A stretch of DNA of 39,681 bases. Origin: Salinivibrio socompensis S35 (GTDB lineage: Bacteria; Pseudomonadota; Gammaproteobacteria; Enterobacterales; Vibrionaceae). Made by a program: the position numbers and the translations under genes. Location: the NCBI RefSeq assembly GCF_000513715.1, contig NZ_AQOD01000068.1, positions 1 through 39,681 of the forward strand. Reading direction: 5' to 3'. The notes under the pieces are model-generated. The model searched no databases. It was not told where the DNA came from and worked only from the letters and a program-made list of their open reading frames with translations. Shown here piece after piece: positions 27,463 to 36,513 of the stretch. How positions within the stretch are numbered: the stretch's first letter is position 1; each line of letters begins with the position of its first letter.

Positions 27463-27918
27463 TTACTTTGCAATCGGATCCACATAGCTAACGGCCATAT
27501 CCCAAGGCTGCTCAATCCAAGTATCTTGAGGAATATCAACAACGTAGTCATCAACAAGAGATTTGCCCGCTGGCTTCGCACTCACGGTAACGAAACGTGC
27601 TTTGGGGTAGAGTTGACGCACCATTTCTGCGGTCCCGCCCGTATCAACGAGGTCGTCAACCACAATAAAACCATCACCATCACCCGGTGCTTGCTTGACG
27701 ACGCGCATGTCGCGTTGATGGTCATGGTCGTAACTTGAAATACAGACAGTGTCGACATGGCGAATTCCTAGCTCACGGGCAAGAATAGCAGCAGGGACCA
27801 GGCCACCGCGAGTGACGGCGATAATACCTTTCCATTGTTCCGCGGGTAGCAACTTCTCCGCCAATTGACGGGTGTACATCTGCATATTGTCCCAAGTGAT
27901 AATAAACTTATTGCTCAT
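27463..27918 (-). CDS. gpt: Xanthine-guanine phosphoribosyltransferase Gpt
   Basis: Gpt salvages guanine and xanthine with PRPP at the inner membrane face. The 151-residue protein has the PRPP loop [12 protein letters not shown], the base-binding region WIEQPWD, and the flexible-loop [12 protein letters not shown] precedes the ATG. The purine permease lies upstream on the same strand with a 57-bp gap, so uptake and salvage may be cotranscribed. Confidence 0.95.
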   Translation of the reverse strand: MSNKFIITWDNMQMYTRQLAEKLLPAEQWKGIIAVTRGGLVPAAILARELGIRHVDTVCISSYDHDHQRDMRVVKQAPGDGDGFIVVDDLVDTGGTAEMVRQLYPKARFVTVSAKPAGKSLVDDYVVDIPQDTWIEQPWDMAVSYVDPIAK

Positions 27919-27975
27919 GGTGAAAACCTCGTGGCGTCTCTCGCCTTATTTTAACGTCAATGTGGGCAAGTTGCT

Positions 27976-29267
27976 TTACACTAAGAATACGAACTTGAGT
28001 AAGAACAACCCCGCCAAAATCCAGATACTGACAGGGACTTCTCGCCCTTTGCCCGCAAAGGTTTTTACGGCACAAAAAGCAATAAAACCAAGCCCAATAC
28101 CGCTTGCAATTGAATACGTCAGCGGCATCAGTAAACACACCACCACAACAGGCGCCGCTTCAGTCAGGTCACGCCAATTAATGCTCACCAAGCCTGACAT
28201 CATCAAGATGGCCACATAAAACAAGGCACCAGCAGTGGCATACGCAGGTACCATGCCCGCTAGCGGTGCAAAAAAGAGCGCCAGCAAAAACAAAATGCCA
28301 ACAACCACAGCGGTCAACCCCGTGCGTCCGCCAGCAGCGACCCCTGATACGCTCTCAATGTAAGACGTTGTATTTGACGTGCCTAAAAGCGCCCCGACCG
28401 ACGTCGCGGTACTATCTGCCAGTAATGCACGATTTAAGCGCGGTAGTTTACCATCTTTATCCAAAAGTTCCGCGCGCTGTGCCACACCGACTAAAGTTCC
28501 TGCCGTATCAAACAGATCCACAAATAAAAATGCAAACACAATCGATACCAAACCCACTTCAAACGCGCCAGCAAAATCGAGCTGCATAAACGTTGGTGCT
28601 AAACTGGGTGGCGCAGACATCACCCGCTGTATGCCACATCACCGGCAATAACACCGATGACTGTCACCGCCAAAATGGCAATCATCACCGCCCCTTTTAA
28701 CCCGCGGTGTACTAAGCCGATGGTGAGAAAGAAACCCAGTGCTGCCATCGCTGGAGCAAAGGCCGTGACATCGCCGAGTGCGACCAGTGTTGCTGGGTGG
28801 TCAACGACAATCCCGGCGTTTTGCAACGCAATGAGTGCTAAAAAGAGCCCGATCCCAGCAGATATCCCGGTTCGTAGCGCCATTGGGATCGAATTAATGA
28901 TCCATTCACGTACGCGTAAGACACTGAGCAAAATGAAACATAAACCGGAAATAAACACAGCGGCTAACGCAACCTGCCAAGAGTGCCCCATTTGTAAAAC
29001 CACGGTATAAGTGAAAAAGGCATTCAGCCCCATTCCTGGCGCTTGGGCGACGGGGTAGTTTGCGACAATCCCCATCACTAGACAGCCAACCGCTGCAGCT
29101 AGACAGGTCGCGACAAAGACAGCACCTTTATCCATGCCTGCCTCAGCCAAAATAGATGGATTGACGAAAATGATATACGCCATGGTTAAAAAGGTGGTGA
29201 ACCCGGCGATGACTTCGGTACGAAGATCGGTGCCGTGGGCTTTGAGTTGAAATAAACGCTCTAACAT
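27976..29267 (-). CDS. NCS2/AzgA-type purine permease (frameshift near 28624)
   Basis: A proton-coupled hypoxanthine/guanine-type permease of the inner membrane. The first 215 codons (LKAHGTDLRTEVIAGFTTFLTMAYII, APGMGLNAFF) and the last part (FAFLFVDLFDTAGTLVGVA, GTSNTTSYIESVSGVAAGGRTGLTA) are in different frames. One missing G in a G-run near 28624 joins them (YSG-VMSAPP), giving 430 residues and about 12-13 membrane segments. The IESVSGVAAGGRTGL signature is that of the AzgA branch. A PurR box stands 45-60 bases upstream, and gpt is downstream, both fitting purine transport. Confidence 0.88.
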
Positions 29268-29311
29268 CGGTTTTGTCCCAAACTAAAAGTGATGTATCGC
29301 TAGATACCAAA

Positions 29312-29327
29312 AGGAAAACGTTTGCGT
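29312..29327 (-). promoter_or_regulatory. PurR box of the purine permease gene
   Basis: On the minus strand ACGCAAACGTTTTCCT fits the enterobacterial PurR consensus at every defined position. Its place 45-60 bases upstream of the permease start, in front of a purine permease and gpt, makes purine repression likely. The rest of the stretch 29328-29477 shows no gene. Confidence 0.7.
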
Positions 29328-29477
29328 GCTAAAAATTGGCGCAAATCTTACCGATCGATAGCCAAAATTTCCAGCGCTAAAATCAATCAATCGCGATGAG
29401 GGGGAAGGAAAAGGACAATATTTTACAGAACATCGATATAACTAGGCAGGGGCTTTTTTATCGCTAAACGTATAGCT

Positions 29478-29504
29478 AAAAAAAACGCCACACATTGTGT
29501 GGCG
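29478..29504 (-). terminator. Strong terminator of the small RNA unit
   Basis: CGCCACAC/GTGTGGCG (8 bp, 3-base loop) followed on the minus strand by eight T. It closes the 29770-29478 transcript and insulates the permease promoter. Confidence 0.9.
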
Positions 29505-29569
29505 CCAGAATAAAAGCATTTGCTTTCTGGATCAGAAATCTCTCTGTAAGAGCGGGGGAATCATAAAAC

Positions 29570-29662
29570 TTACTTGCGGTACCCGAACGACGCCGGATAC
29601 GTAAAACCTTTGGTGTAGACTGACTGCTGATTCCAGTAGTAGCTCGATACCATGCCTTCCAT
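29570..29662 (-). CDS. Small protein of 30 residues, VcdP-like (predicted)
   Basis: ATG 29662 has AGAGG six bases upstream, and an in-frame TAA two codons before it rules out a longer form. The peptide is aromatic-rich (Tyr8, Tyr9, Trp10, Tyr16, Phe20, Tyr22, Phe26, Tyr28) with a basic end (SFGYRK) and no membrane segment. It is the only ORF in the transcript with a proper start site. If it is VcdP, the expected role is to bind citrate synthase GltA and raise its activity, as reported for the 29-residue V. cholerae protein; that is inferred from context and size. A start at the in-frame ATG 29653 would give 27 residues. Confidence 0.55.
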   Translation of the reverse strand: MEGMVSSYYWNQQSVYTKGFTYPASFGYRK

Positions 29663-29776
29663 TTTTTACCTCTCTCAAGTTTAAACCAATGTTGTTCACA
29701 TTTATCTCGGTTCCTTGGAGGCGAATACTCGGGTTCACTCCATGAACAACTGGCAAGCGATGTTGCCAATGTCTAG

Positions 29777-29805
29777 ATAATATACCAAAGGTAATTTATT
29801 TACAA
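29777..29805 (-). promoter_or_regulatory. Sigma-70 promoter of the small RNA unit
   Basis: On the minus strand TTGTAA (29805-29800), a 17-base spacer, and TATTAT (29782-29777). Transcription would start near 29770. Confidence 0.7.
29790..29804. promoter_or_regulatory. HexR-like palindrome overlapping the -35 box
   Basis: GGTAATTTATTTACA agrees with TGTAATTTAATTACA at 13 of 15 positions. It covers most of the -35 hexamer of the small RNA promoter, a position for repression. Confidence 0.35.
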
Positions 29806-29812
29806 GCTTTAA

Positions 29813-29828
29813 GGTGACAGGAGTCACA
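29813..29828. promoter_or_regulatory. CRP-like site of the small RNA unit
   Basis: GGTGA-CAGGAG-TCACA matches TGTGA-N6-TCACA in nine of ten defined bases. Its centre is about 50 bases upstream of the predicted start, between the two HexR-like sites. Confidence 0.6.
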
Positions 29829-29841
29829 AAAAGTTCATATG

Positions 29842-29856
29842 TGTAATTTAATTACA
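29842..29856. promoter_or_regulatory. HexR-like palindrome (perfect)
   Basis: TGTAATTTAATTACA is a perfect 15-base palindrome of the form TGTAAT-N3-ATTACA, the motif of the KDPG-responsive regulator HexR in Shewanella and Vibrio. It lies 52 bases from the second, weaker copy. Confidence 0.5.
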
Positions 29857-29878
29857 GTTAAATCGCCCAGTTTAACTG
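29855..29878. repeat. Inverted repeat upstream of pepD
   Basis: CAGTTAAA/TTTAACTG (8 bp) with an 8-base loop, partly touching the HexR-like palindrome. It may be part of the divergent control region of pepD. I see no convincing pepD promoter in 29879-30003. Confidence 0.4.
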
Positions 29879-30003
29879 GCAACTATGTGTTTTGTTCCAT
29901 GTCTGTTGCCATGATACCGACAGTGATATGCTTGGGTTTGTTTTTCCATTTCAGTGAGGCCTGCTGCACAAAAGGTCAACCATAAAATATAATGGAGTTT
30001 ATC

Positions 30004-31467
30004 GTGTCTGATATCAGTCAATTATCACCGCGCCCTATTTGGGCATTTTTCGACCAAATCTGTGCTATCCCCCACCCTTCTTATCATGAATCACAGTTAG
30101 CTCAATTTATTATCGACTGGGCAAAAGGACGCGGTTTAGCGGTTCGCCAAGATAAGGCGGGTAACCTGTTTATTCGTAAACCAGCCACGCCCGGCATGGA
30201 AAACCGTAAAGGCGTGGTTTTACAAGCACACCTCGATATGGTGCCGCAAAAAAATGAAAATACCGATCACGATTTTACCCGTGATCCGATTCGTCCTTAT
30301 GTCGATGGAGACTGGGTCACTGCCGACGGCACTACATTAGGGGCGGATAATGGGATGGGGATGGCCTCCTGCCTCGCGGTTCTCGATGCAGATGATATCG
30401 AACACGGCCCACTTGAAGTATTACTCACCACCAACGAAGAAGCGGGTATGGATGGCGCGTTTGGGCTGGAAGCAGACTGGCTAACCGGCGATATTTTGCT
30501 CAATACGGACTCCGAGCAAGAAGGGGAAGTATACATGGGCTGCGCGGGGGGTGTGGATGCCAGCATGCATTTTCCACTCGAGCGACAGGCGATAGAAGGT
30601 GACCTCGCACGCTTTACCATTGGCATTAAAGGGTTAAAAGGGGGTCACTCAGGCGTGGATATTCATACCGGCCGAGCGAATGCCAATAAACTACTCGCCC
30701 GTTTTCTGAGCCACCATCTCGGTGACGTTGATATGAACCTGCTGGCAATACGTGGTGGCACCTTGCGCAATGCGATTCCCCGAGAAGCGTTTGCCGACAT
30801 TGCCGTACCTGCATCGCAAAAAGACGTGCTGTCTGCCGCGGTTGATCAATTCGCAACGCTACTACAAGAGGAATTGGGCCGCTTGGAAGATCAAGTGACC
30901 TTGGTAATGGAATCGACTGATAATCCGATTGCTCCCCTCACACGCGCTGTGCAATCACGTTTATTAGCCGCGTTAAATGCGGCCCCCAACGGGGTGGTAA
31001 GAATGAGTGATGACGTCCCTGGTGTGGTAGAAACATCGCTAAACCTTGGCGTAATCAATACAGAGGAAGATAAAATTACCGCCCTGTTTTTGATCCGCTC
31101 GTTGATCGATTCAGGCCGCGAAAGCGTGCAAAGTATGCTGCAATCGCTGGCAAGCTTGGCGAATGTCAATATCGAGTTTTCAGGCGCTTATCCAGGCTGG
31201 AAACCAGATCCCGATTCAGAGATTATGCATATCTTCCGCGATACATATGAAGGGATCTATCAACGTAAACCTGACATCATGGTGATTCATGCTGGGCTAG
31301 AATGTGGCCTATTTAAACGACCCTATCCCGACATGGATATGATTTCATTTGGTCCAACAATCAAATTCCCGCATTCTCCGGATGAGAAAGTGAACATCGA
31401 TAGCGTTGGCCATTATTGGCACCAAATGCAGGCTATTTTAAAAGCGATTCCAGTTAAAACCGCCTAA
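30004..31467 (+). CDS. pepD: Aminoacyl-histidine dipeptidase PepD
   Basis: PepD is a cytoplasmic M20-family zinc dipeptidase with broad specificity, including Xaa-His. It is 487 residues from GTG 30004, which has TGGAG six bases upstream and gives MSDISQLSPRP, like E. coli MSELSQLSP; an ATG four codons earlier is less likely. Metal ligands: His76 (QAHLDMV), Asp115 (GADNGMGM), catalytic Glu145 and ligand Glu146 (NEEAGM), and a C-terminal His in the GPHSP-like region FPHSPDE. It ends tail to tail with dinB, overlapping by four bases. Confidence 0.95.
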   Translation: MSDISQLSPRPIWAFFDQICAIPHPSYHESQLAQFIIDWAKGRGLAVRQDKAGNLFIRKPATPGMENRKGVVLQAHLDMVPQKNENTDHDFTRDPIRPYVDGDWVTADGTTLGADNGMGMASCLAVLDADDIEHGPLEVLLTTNEEAGMDGAFGLEADWLTGDILLNTDSEQEGEVYMGCAGGVDASMHFPLERQAIEGDLARFTIGIKGLKGGHSGVDIHTGRANANKLLARFLSHHLGDVDMNLLAIRGGTLRNAIPREAFADIAVPASQKDVLSAAVDQFATLLQEELGRLEDQVTLVMESTDNPIAPLTRAVQSRLLAALNAAPNGVVRMSDDVPGVVETSLNLGVINTEEDKITALFLIRSLIDSGRESVQSMLQSLASLANVNIEFSGAYPGWKPDPDSEIMHIFRDTYEGIYQRKPDIMVIHAGLECGLFKRPYPDMDMISFGPTIKFPHSPDEKVNIDSVGHYWHQMQAILKAIPVKTA

Positions 31468-32516
31468 CCGAGTAAACTCAGTTGGGGGGCGGTATCGTCC
31501 CCCAACCCGACCGATAAACCAATCAAACGAATACCTCGCCCCTCACCCCGGTAAAACGCTTCGTGTAATAGGGTATCGAACAAGGCGCGGTCCAAGGACT
31601 CACACCGATGGGCGACTGTCGTCGTTTGAAAATCATTAAACTTCATCTTGATCCCTTGCCGACAAATACGTCCCCCCGCATCGGCTTTATCTAATTGAAT
31701 CAGTAACTCATCGTATAAGCGATCAATCCAGGGCAAACAGGCATCAAGCTGATCAAGATCCTCAGACAAGGTTTTTTCTACCCCAACGGATTTACGTATA
31801 CGTTCAACTTGCACTTCACGCCGATCAATGCCATGAGCGCGTTGCCATAACACCGCCCCAAATTTGCCAAATCGTCGGATAAGTGTTGATTGATCAGTGG
31901 TTTGAATATCATGACAAGTAAACAGGTTCCATTCATGCAATTTGGTCAAGGTGACTCGGCCGACACCAGGAATAGACTGTAACGGGAGGTCGCGAACAAA
32001 GTCATCAACCTGCTCGGGGGAGACCACGCAAATGCCATCCGGTTTGTTTTTATCTGACGCCACTTTTGCGACAAATTTAATTGGCGCCACGCCCGCAGAG
32101 GCTGTTAACCCTAACTCATCGTGAATATTTCGCCGGATCGCTTCTGCAATTAAGGTCGCAGAGTTCTGATAACACTGAGTCTCAGTGACATCAAGGTAGG
32201 CCTCATCAAGGGAAAGCGGTTCAATGGTATCGGTATAGCGATGAAAAATGGCATGCAACTGTTGGGAGATGCGACGGTATTTTGCCATGTTGCCGCGCAT
32301 CACGGTTAAGCCGGGGCAAAGCTTCAATGCTTGCGCGGTGGCCATCGCAGATCGTATCCCAAACCGCCGCGCCGGATAATTACAGGTCGCAATCACACCA
32401 CGTCCATTGGCAGAGCCACCAATGGCCAAAGGAATCGACTGTAAGGCCGGATTGTCGCGCATTTCTACCGCAGCATAAAAACAATCCATATCAATATGAA
32501 TAATTTTTCTGCTCAT
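31464..32516 (-). CDS. dinB: DNA polymerase IV (DinB)
   Basis: A Y-family translesion polymerase. The 350-residue protein has catalytic acids Asp9, Asp104 and Glu105 (HIDMD, SLDEAYLD), the steric-gate aromatic Tyr14, the helix-hairpin-helix LPLQSIPGVGRVT, and a C-terminal QLSLLG that matches the beta-clamp binding peptide. AAGG lies upstream of the ATG. No LexA box (CTGT-N8-ACAG) is seen in the 79 bases upstream. It follows nqrM and apbE on the same strand, as in Vibrio. Confidence 0.95.
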   Translation of the reverse strand: MSRKIIHIDMDCFYAAVEMRDNPALQSIPLAIGGSANGRGVIATCNYPARRFGIRSAMATAQALKLCPGLTVMRGNMAKYRRISQQLHAIFHRYTDTIEPLSLDEAYLDVTETQCYQNSATLIAEAIRRNIHDELGLTASAGVAPIKFVAKVASDKNKPDGICVVSPEQVDDFVRDLPLQSIPGVGRVTLTKLHEWNLFTCHDIQTTDQSTLIRRFGKFGAVLWQRAHGIDRREVQVERIRKSVGVEKTLSEDLDQLDACLPWIDRLYDELLIQLDKADAGGRICRQGIKMKFNDFQTTTVAHRCESLDRALFDTLLHEAFYRGEGRGIRLIGLSVGLGDDTAPQLSLLG

Positions 32517-32595
32517 GGCCCGGCCTTTTTATGAGTTCACGACGACGTATCTGCCACGCGCCTTAAGGGATTACGCATAGGCAAAATACTACGGC

Positions 32596-32817
32596 TTAGA
32601 TAATTTGGTTTTTTTTCCACTCACGCGTTTTTTCCGCCCGTGCTTCGCGTTTTTTACGTGCATCGCACGGTTCTGGGCAGTCACACTCTTTTTCGATGCC
32701 AATCGCCCCTAAACCACCACAGCTACCACTGATGGTTTTTTGCTGGACGATATAACCGATTGCCATACCGGCAATGACAAGGAGAAAAACAGCGAAGGTG
32801 ATAAGAAAGACTGACAT
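32596..32817 (-). CDS. nqrM: Na+-NQR maturation factor NqrM
   Basis: NqrM is needed to build a working Na+-NQR, probably by delivering iron to the NqrD-NqrE site. The 73-residue protein has one N-terminal membrane helix (about 3-24), then Cys33 (SGSCGGLG), Cys45, Cys47 and Cys51 (ECDCPEPC), and a basic tail. The four cysteines are those of the DUF539 family. It follows apbE. Confidence 0.94.
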   Translation of the reverse strand: MSVFLITFAVFLLVIAGMAIGYIVQQKTISGSCGGLGAIGIEKECDCPEPCDARKKREARAEKTREWKKNQII

Positions 32818-32922
32818 AATTGCTCACCTATTATTTATCATGGTACTCAGGCGCCATCGGGCACCTTAAGGAAATGACACGCACTATGCATGCTTTTTTA
32901 GTGTGGTGCTCTCGCGGCGACA

Positions 32923-33939
32923 CTAACGTTTTAAATACGACTGAAACGCCTCTGACGCGATTTCTTCAAAACCATCGTCTGTTTTTACTACCATAAATGC
33001 GGGAATATTGGCCTGATTGGCTAATTCTATCGCTTTATCTGGACCCAGCACCATGAAACCCGTGGCTAGCCCATCGGCGGTCATACACGACGGATCGAGG
33101 ACGGTCACTGACACCAAGTGATGATTAATCGGACGTCCTGTCGCTGGATCGATAATATGCGAATAACGCATGCCATCACTTTCAAAGTAATTACGGTAGT
33201 CGCCAGACGTGGCGACGGCCATATCACCTGGCTCGATAATCTCTTGTACCGATTGCGACCCCGCACTCGGCTTCTCAACCGCGATACGCCATGGCACTTG
33301 ATCTTGGTTGACACCCTTTAATTGTAACTCACCGCCAATCTCAACCAAATAGTTATCGAGCCCTAAATCGCCAAGATAGTTGGCAACGACATCCACTCCG
33401 TATCCTTTGGCAATGGTTGATAAATCAACATACAAATCAGGGTGGGTTTTTGTGAGGGTGTTCCCGTCTACACTCAGATATTCTAAGCCTGTCTTTGCCA
33501 TCCGTGACGCTATTTCTTTGTCACTAGGAATGCTCTTAGGCCGTTTTTCTGGTCCAAAGCTCCAAAGGTTAACCAATGGCCCCACGGTGACATCCAGCGC
33601 GCCTTGAGTAAATTGATTCAATCGCATCGCTTCATTAATCACCATCACCGTCGCTGGAGAGACCGTAACAGGCGAGTTGGCTTGATGCTGGTTGAATTGG
33701 CTCAGTTCGGAGTCGTTTCGGTAAGTCGACATCTGATCGTTGACGGTTTCTAAACGCTGATCAACAGCCGCTTGAACAACATCCTGCGAAGGCGTGGCAT
33801 CCGTCGCGATATATTTGATCGAATAATAGGTCCCCATGGTTTCGCCCGAAAGATGCACGAGCTCAGGGGAACGCTCACAACCGACAAGACCAACAACCAC
33901 GGCAACGACTGTTGCACAGCGTAACCAAAACTTCTTCAT
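32923..33939 (-). CDS. apbE: FAD:protein FMN transferase ApbE
   Basis: ApbE links FMN covalently to the threonines of NqrB and NqrC from the outside of the inner membrane. From ATG 33939 (AAGGA upstream) it is 338 residues, with a lipobox LVGC (Cys21), GETMGTYYSIKY, the FAD-binding VDLSTIAKGYGVD, and the metal-site ATSGDYRNYFE and HIIDPATGRP. The frame stays open further upstream, but that adds no signal. It lies 83 bases after nqrF and makes sense as part of the nqr unit. Confidence 0.95.
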   Translation of the reverse strand: MKKFWLRCATVVAVVVGLVGCERSPELVHLSGETMGTYYSIKYIATDATPSQDVVQAAVDQRLETVNDQMSTYRNDSELSQFNQHQANSPVTVSPATVMVINEAMRLNQFTQGALDVTVGPLVNLWSFGPEKRPKSIPSDKEIASRMAKTGLEYLSVDGNTLTKTHPDLYVDLSTIAKGYGVDVVANYLGDLGLDNYLVEIGGELQLKGVNQDQVPWRIAVEKPSAGSQSVQEIIEPGDMAVATSGDYRNYFESDGMRYSHIIDPATGRPINHHLVSVTVLDPSCMTADGLATGFMVLGPDKAIELANQANIPAFMVVKTDDGFEEIASEAFQSYLKR

Positions 33940-34022
33940 AGTGGTGTCCTTCGACATCAGGTTTATACGTAAAATGCTGGCCCTGGGGCCAGCCATTACA
34001 AGGTCAGACAAACGATCAGTGC

Positions 34023-35246
34023 TTACCCACCGAAATCATCCAACATAATGTTTTCGTCTTCGACACCCAGGTCTTTAAGCAAACTAATCACGGCAGCGTT
34101 CATCATGGGTGGCCCACACATGTAATACTCGCAATCTTCCGGTGCCTCATGATCTTTCAGGTAGTTTTCATAAAGCACATTGTGGATGAAACCAGTATCA
34201 CCGTCCCAATTATCATCGGGTAGCGGGTCAGAGAGGGCGCAGTACCAATTGAAGTTTTCATTCTGCTCTTGGAGCATATCGAAATCTTCGACATAGAACA
34301 TTTCACGCTTGGACCGTGCGCCATACCAGAACGTCATCTTACGATCGGTGTGGAGACGCTTAAGCTGATCAAAAATATGTGAACGCATTGGCGCCATACC
34401 CGCACCGCCGCCGATAAAGACCATTTCCGCGTCTGTGTCTTTGGCGAAGAACTCACCAAACGGACCAGAGATGGTGCACTTATCACCCGGTTTTAATGAC
34501 CAGATATAGGAGGACATTTGGCCTGGTGGTACGTCTGGATTACGCGGTGGTGGCGCGGCCACACGTACGTTAAGCATAATAATACCCTCTTCTTCTGGGT
34601 AGTTAGCCATCGAGTACGCACGAATAATGTCTTCATCTACCTTAGACTCGTAACGGAAAAGGTTAAACTTATCCCAATCCTCACGGTATTCCTCAGGAAT
34701 ATCAAAATCTGCGTATTTAATATGATGGGGTGGCGCTTCAATTTGAATATAACCACCGGCACGGAAAGGGACCGACTCGCCATCAGGAATGCGTAATTTC
34801 AACTCTTTGATAAACGTGGCTTCGTTATTATTAGAAATAACTTCACAATCCCACTTTTTCACCCCAAAGATCTCTTCTGGCAGCTCAATCTTCATGTCTT
34901 GCTTAATAGCGACTTGACATGACAGACGTTCACCTTCACGCGCTTCGCCTTTGGTAATGTGGTCAAGTTCGGTCGGCAGAATATCACCGCCGCCTTCTTT
35001 AATCTTCACACGACATTGACCGCATGAACCACCGCCACCACAGGCAGAAGAAACAAACACACCAGCGCCCGCTAGTGCACCAAGCAGCTTGCCGCCTGGC
35101 TGAGTGACGATCGCTTTTTCAGGATCGCCATTGATATCAATTGTGATGTCTCCGGTTGGTACTAGCTTGGATTTGGCGAATAAAATCACCAGAACCAGCG
35201 CCAGTACAATCAGAGTAAACATCACTACACCAAGAATAATGTCCAT
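34023..35246 (-). CDS. nqrF: Na+-NQR subunit F (NADH dehydrogenase)
   Basis: NqrF takes electrons from NADH. The 407-residue protein has one N-terminal membrane helix (4-24), a 2Fe-2S domain with Cys69, Cys75, Cys78 and Cys110, an FAD domain ([11 protein letters not shown]), and an NADH domain ([20 protein letters not shown]). It is the last of the six structural genes. Start ATG 35246 follows nqrE by 31 bases. Confidence 0.97.
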   Translation of the reverse strand: MDIILGVVMFTLIVLALVLVILFAKSKLVPTGDITIDINGDPEKAIVTQPGGKLLGALAGAGVFVSSACGGGGSCGQCRVKIKEGGGDILPTELDHITKGEAREGERLSCQVAIKQDMKIELPEEIFGVKKWDCEVISNNNEATFIKELKLRIPDGESVPFRAGGYIQIEAPPHHIKYADFDIPEEYREDWDKFNLFRYESKVDEDIIRAYSMANYPEEEGIIMLNVRVAAPPPRNPDVPPGQMSSYIWSLKPGDKCTISGPFGEFFAKDTDAEMVFIGGGAGMAPMRSHIFDQLKRLHTDRKMTFWYGARSKREMFYVEDFDMLQEQNENFNWYCALSDPLPDDNWDGDTGFIHNVLYENYLKDHEAPEDCEYYMCGPPMMNAAVISLLKDLGVEDENIMLDDFGG

Positions 35247-35277
35247 TGACTATTCCTTTCCTCGTAGTTTACCCGGC

Positions 35278-35874
35278 TTACAGTTGCACACCAGAGAAAG
35301 ACATAAAGCCCAATGCCATCAGACCTACAGAGATAAAGGTGATCCCCAATCCTCGCAGGGCAGGCGGCACGTCTGAATACTTCATTTTCTCGCGGATCCC
35401 CGCCAAGGCGACGATGGCTAACATCCAGCCTACCCCCGAGCCAAAGCCATAAACCACTGACTCGGCGAAGTTGTAATCACGTTGTACCATGAATGATACG
35501 CCACCAAAGATGGCACAGTTCACTGTGATCAACGGCAGAAAAATACCTAGCGCGTTATAGAGCGGCGGAAAGAACCGATCGAGTACCATTTCCAAAATCT
35601 GTACCAAAGCAGCAATCACACCGATAAAGGTCACAAAGTTTAGAAAGCTCAGATCTACCCCTTTCACCAACGCATCTTCACGCAAGATAAGGTTGTAAAC
35701 CAGATTGTTCGCAGGGACTGCAATCGTCAATACCACAACGACAGCGACACCAAGCCCAAAGGCAGTTTTTACTTTCTTAGATACCGCTAAGAAGGTACAC
35801 ATACCGAGGAAGAATGCCAGTGCCATGTTCTCAATAAAGATTGAGCGCACCAGCAGGCTGAGATAATGTTCCAT
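35278..35874 (-). CDS. nqrE: Na+-NQR subunit E
   Basis: NqrE is a six-helix membrane subunit of 198 residues, the same length as in Vibrio. With NqrD it holds an intramembrane iron centre; its cysteines lie in [12 protein letters not shown] and [12 protein letters not shown]. It starts six bases after the nqrD stop. Confidence 0.97.
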   Translation of the reverse strand: MEHYLSLLVRSIFIENMALAFFLGMCTFLAVSKKVKTAFGLGVAVVVVLTIAVPANNLVYNLILREDALVKGVDLSFLNFVTFIGVIAALVQILEMVLDRFFPPLYNALGIFLPLITVNCAIFGGVSFMVQRDYNFAESVVYGFGSGVGWMLAIVALAGIREKMKYSDVPPALRGLGITFISVGLMALGFMSFSGVQL

Positions 35875-35880
35875 GAGCTG

Positions 35881-36513
35881 TTACTCCTTCGCTTCAACTT
35901 GTTCTGGTTTGAAGGTACGCACAATCCAAATCAAAAAGCCGATGAGGAAGAATGCAGAAGGGGCCAACAGCATCATGCCGTTAGGCTGATACCAACCCCC
36001 TTCACTCACGACTGGCAGGATTGATACGCCAAAGACAGAGCCAGAGCCAAGAAGCTCGCGGAAGAAAGCGACTGTCATCAGAACAAAACCATAACCCAAC
36101 GCGTTACCGATACCATCCAGAAACGATGGCAATGGCGATGACTTCATTGCATACGCTTCTGCGCGCCCCATCACGATACAGTTGGTGATGATTAGTCCCA
36201 CGAATACCGAAAGCTGCTTAGAAATGTCATAAACAAAGGCTTTCAGCGTTTCGTCAACCACAATAACCAATGAAGCGATGATCGCCATTTGGACGATGAT
36301 ACGTACACTATTAGGGATGTGGTTGCGAATGAGCGACACGAACAGATTAGACATGGCGGTTACAAACATCACCGCCAGTGTCATCACAAAGGCTGTCTGC
36401 ATCTGCGTGGTCACCGCCAGTGCTGAACATACCCCGAGAACCTGTAAAGCAATCGGGTTGTTGTCTAACACCGGTGACAGCAGATTTTTCTTCAGTTCTT
36501 TCGCTTCAGCCAT
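35881..36513 (-). CDS. nqrD: Na+-NQR subunit D
   Basis: A 210-residue membrane protein, inverted-topology partner of NqrE. Conserved cysteines are in [12 protein letters not shown] and [16 protein letters not shown]. Its start overlaps the nqrC end by eight bases. Confidence 0.97.
   Translation of the reverse strand: MAEAKELKKNLLSPVLDNNPIALQVLGVCSALAVTTQMQTAFVMTLAVMFVTAMSNLFVSLIRNHIPNSVRIIVQMAIIASLVIVVDETLKAFVYDISKQLSVFVGLIITNCIVMGRAEAYAMKSSPLPSFLDGIGNALGYGFVLMTVAFFRELLGSGSVFGVSILPVVSEGGWYQPNGMMLLAPSAFFLIGFLIWIVRTFKPEQVEAKE

Larger units (their letters stand above)
29478..29770 (-). ncRNA. Small dual-function RNA, VcdR-like (predicted)
   Basis: The unit runs from a predicted start near 29770 to the T-run at 29478, about 290 bases. 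It holds a 30-codon ORF (29570-29662); after the stop comes a C-run (CCCCC, complement of 29554-29558) beside a single-stranded U-rich stretch. Two hairpins follow: UUUCUG/CAGAAA, and a longer CCAGAA/UUCUGG stem that can replace it; then the terminator. A C-run could pair with Shine-Dalgarno regions. In V. cholerae VcdRP is a CRP-repressed RNA that encodes a 29-residue protein and base-pairs with PTS mRNAs; size, layout and CRP-like site agree. I cannot confirm homology by alignment here. Confidence 0.6.

Noticed and set aside
608-29267. Treating purC, dapA, mrdA, proA, frsA and the permease as true pseudogenes
   Set aside because: Each needs only one base to give a full-length conserved protein, and several are needed for growth; error is the simpler reading.
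29476-29769. Longer open frames of 97 and 74 codons overlapping the small RNA unit
   Set aside because: Both begin with TTG at or just after the predicted transcript start, have no ribosome binding site, and their peptides look unlike real proteins; only the 30-codon frame has a proper start.
32818-32922. Terminator between apbE and nqrM
   Set aside because: A G-U containing 6-bp hairpin is present, but no T-run follows, so I could not support it.
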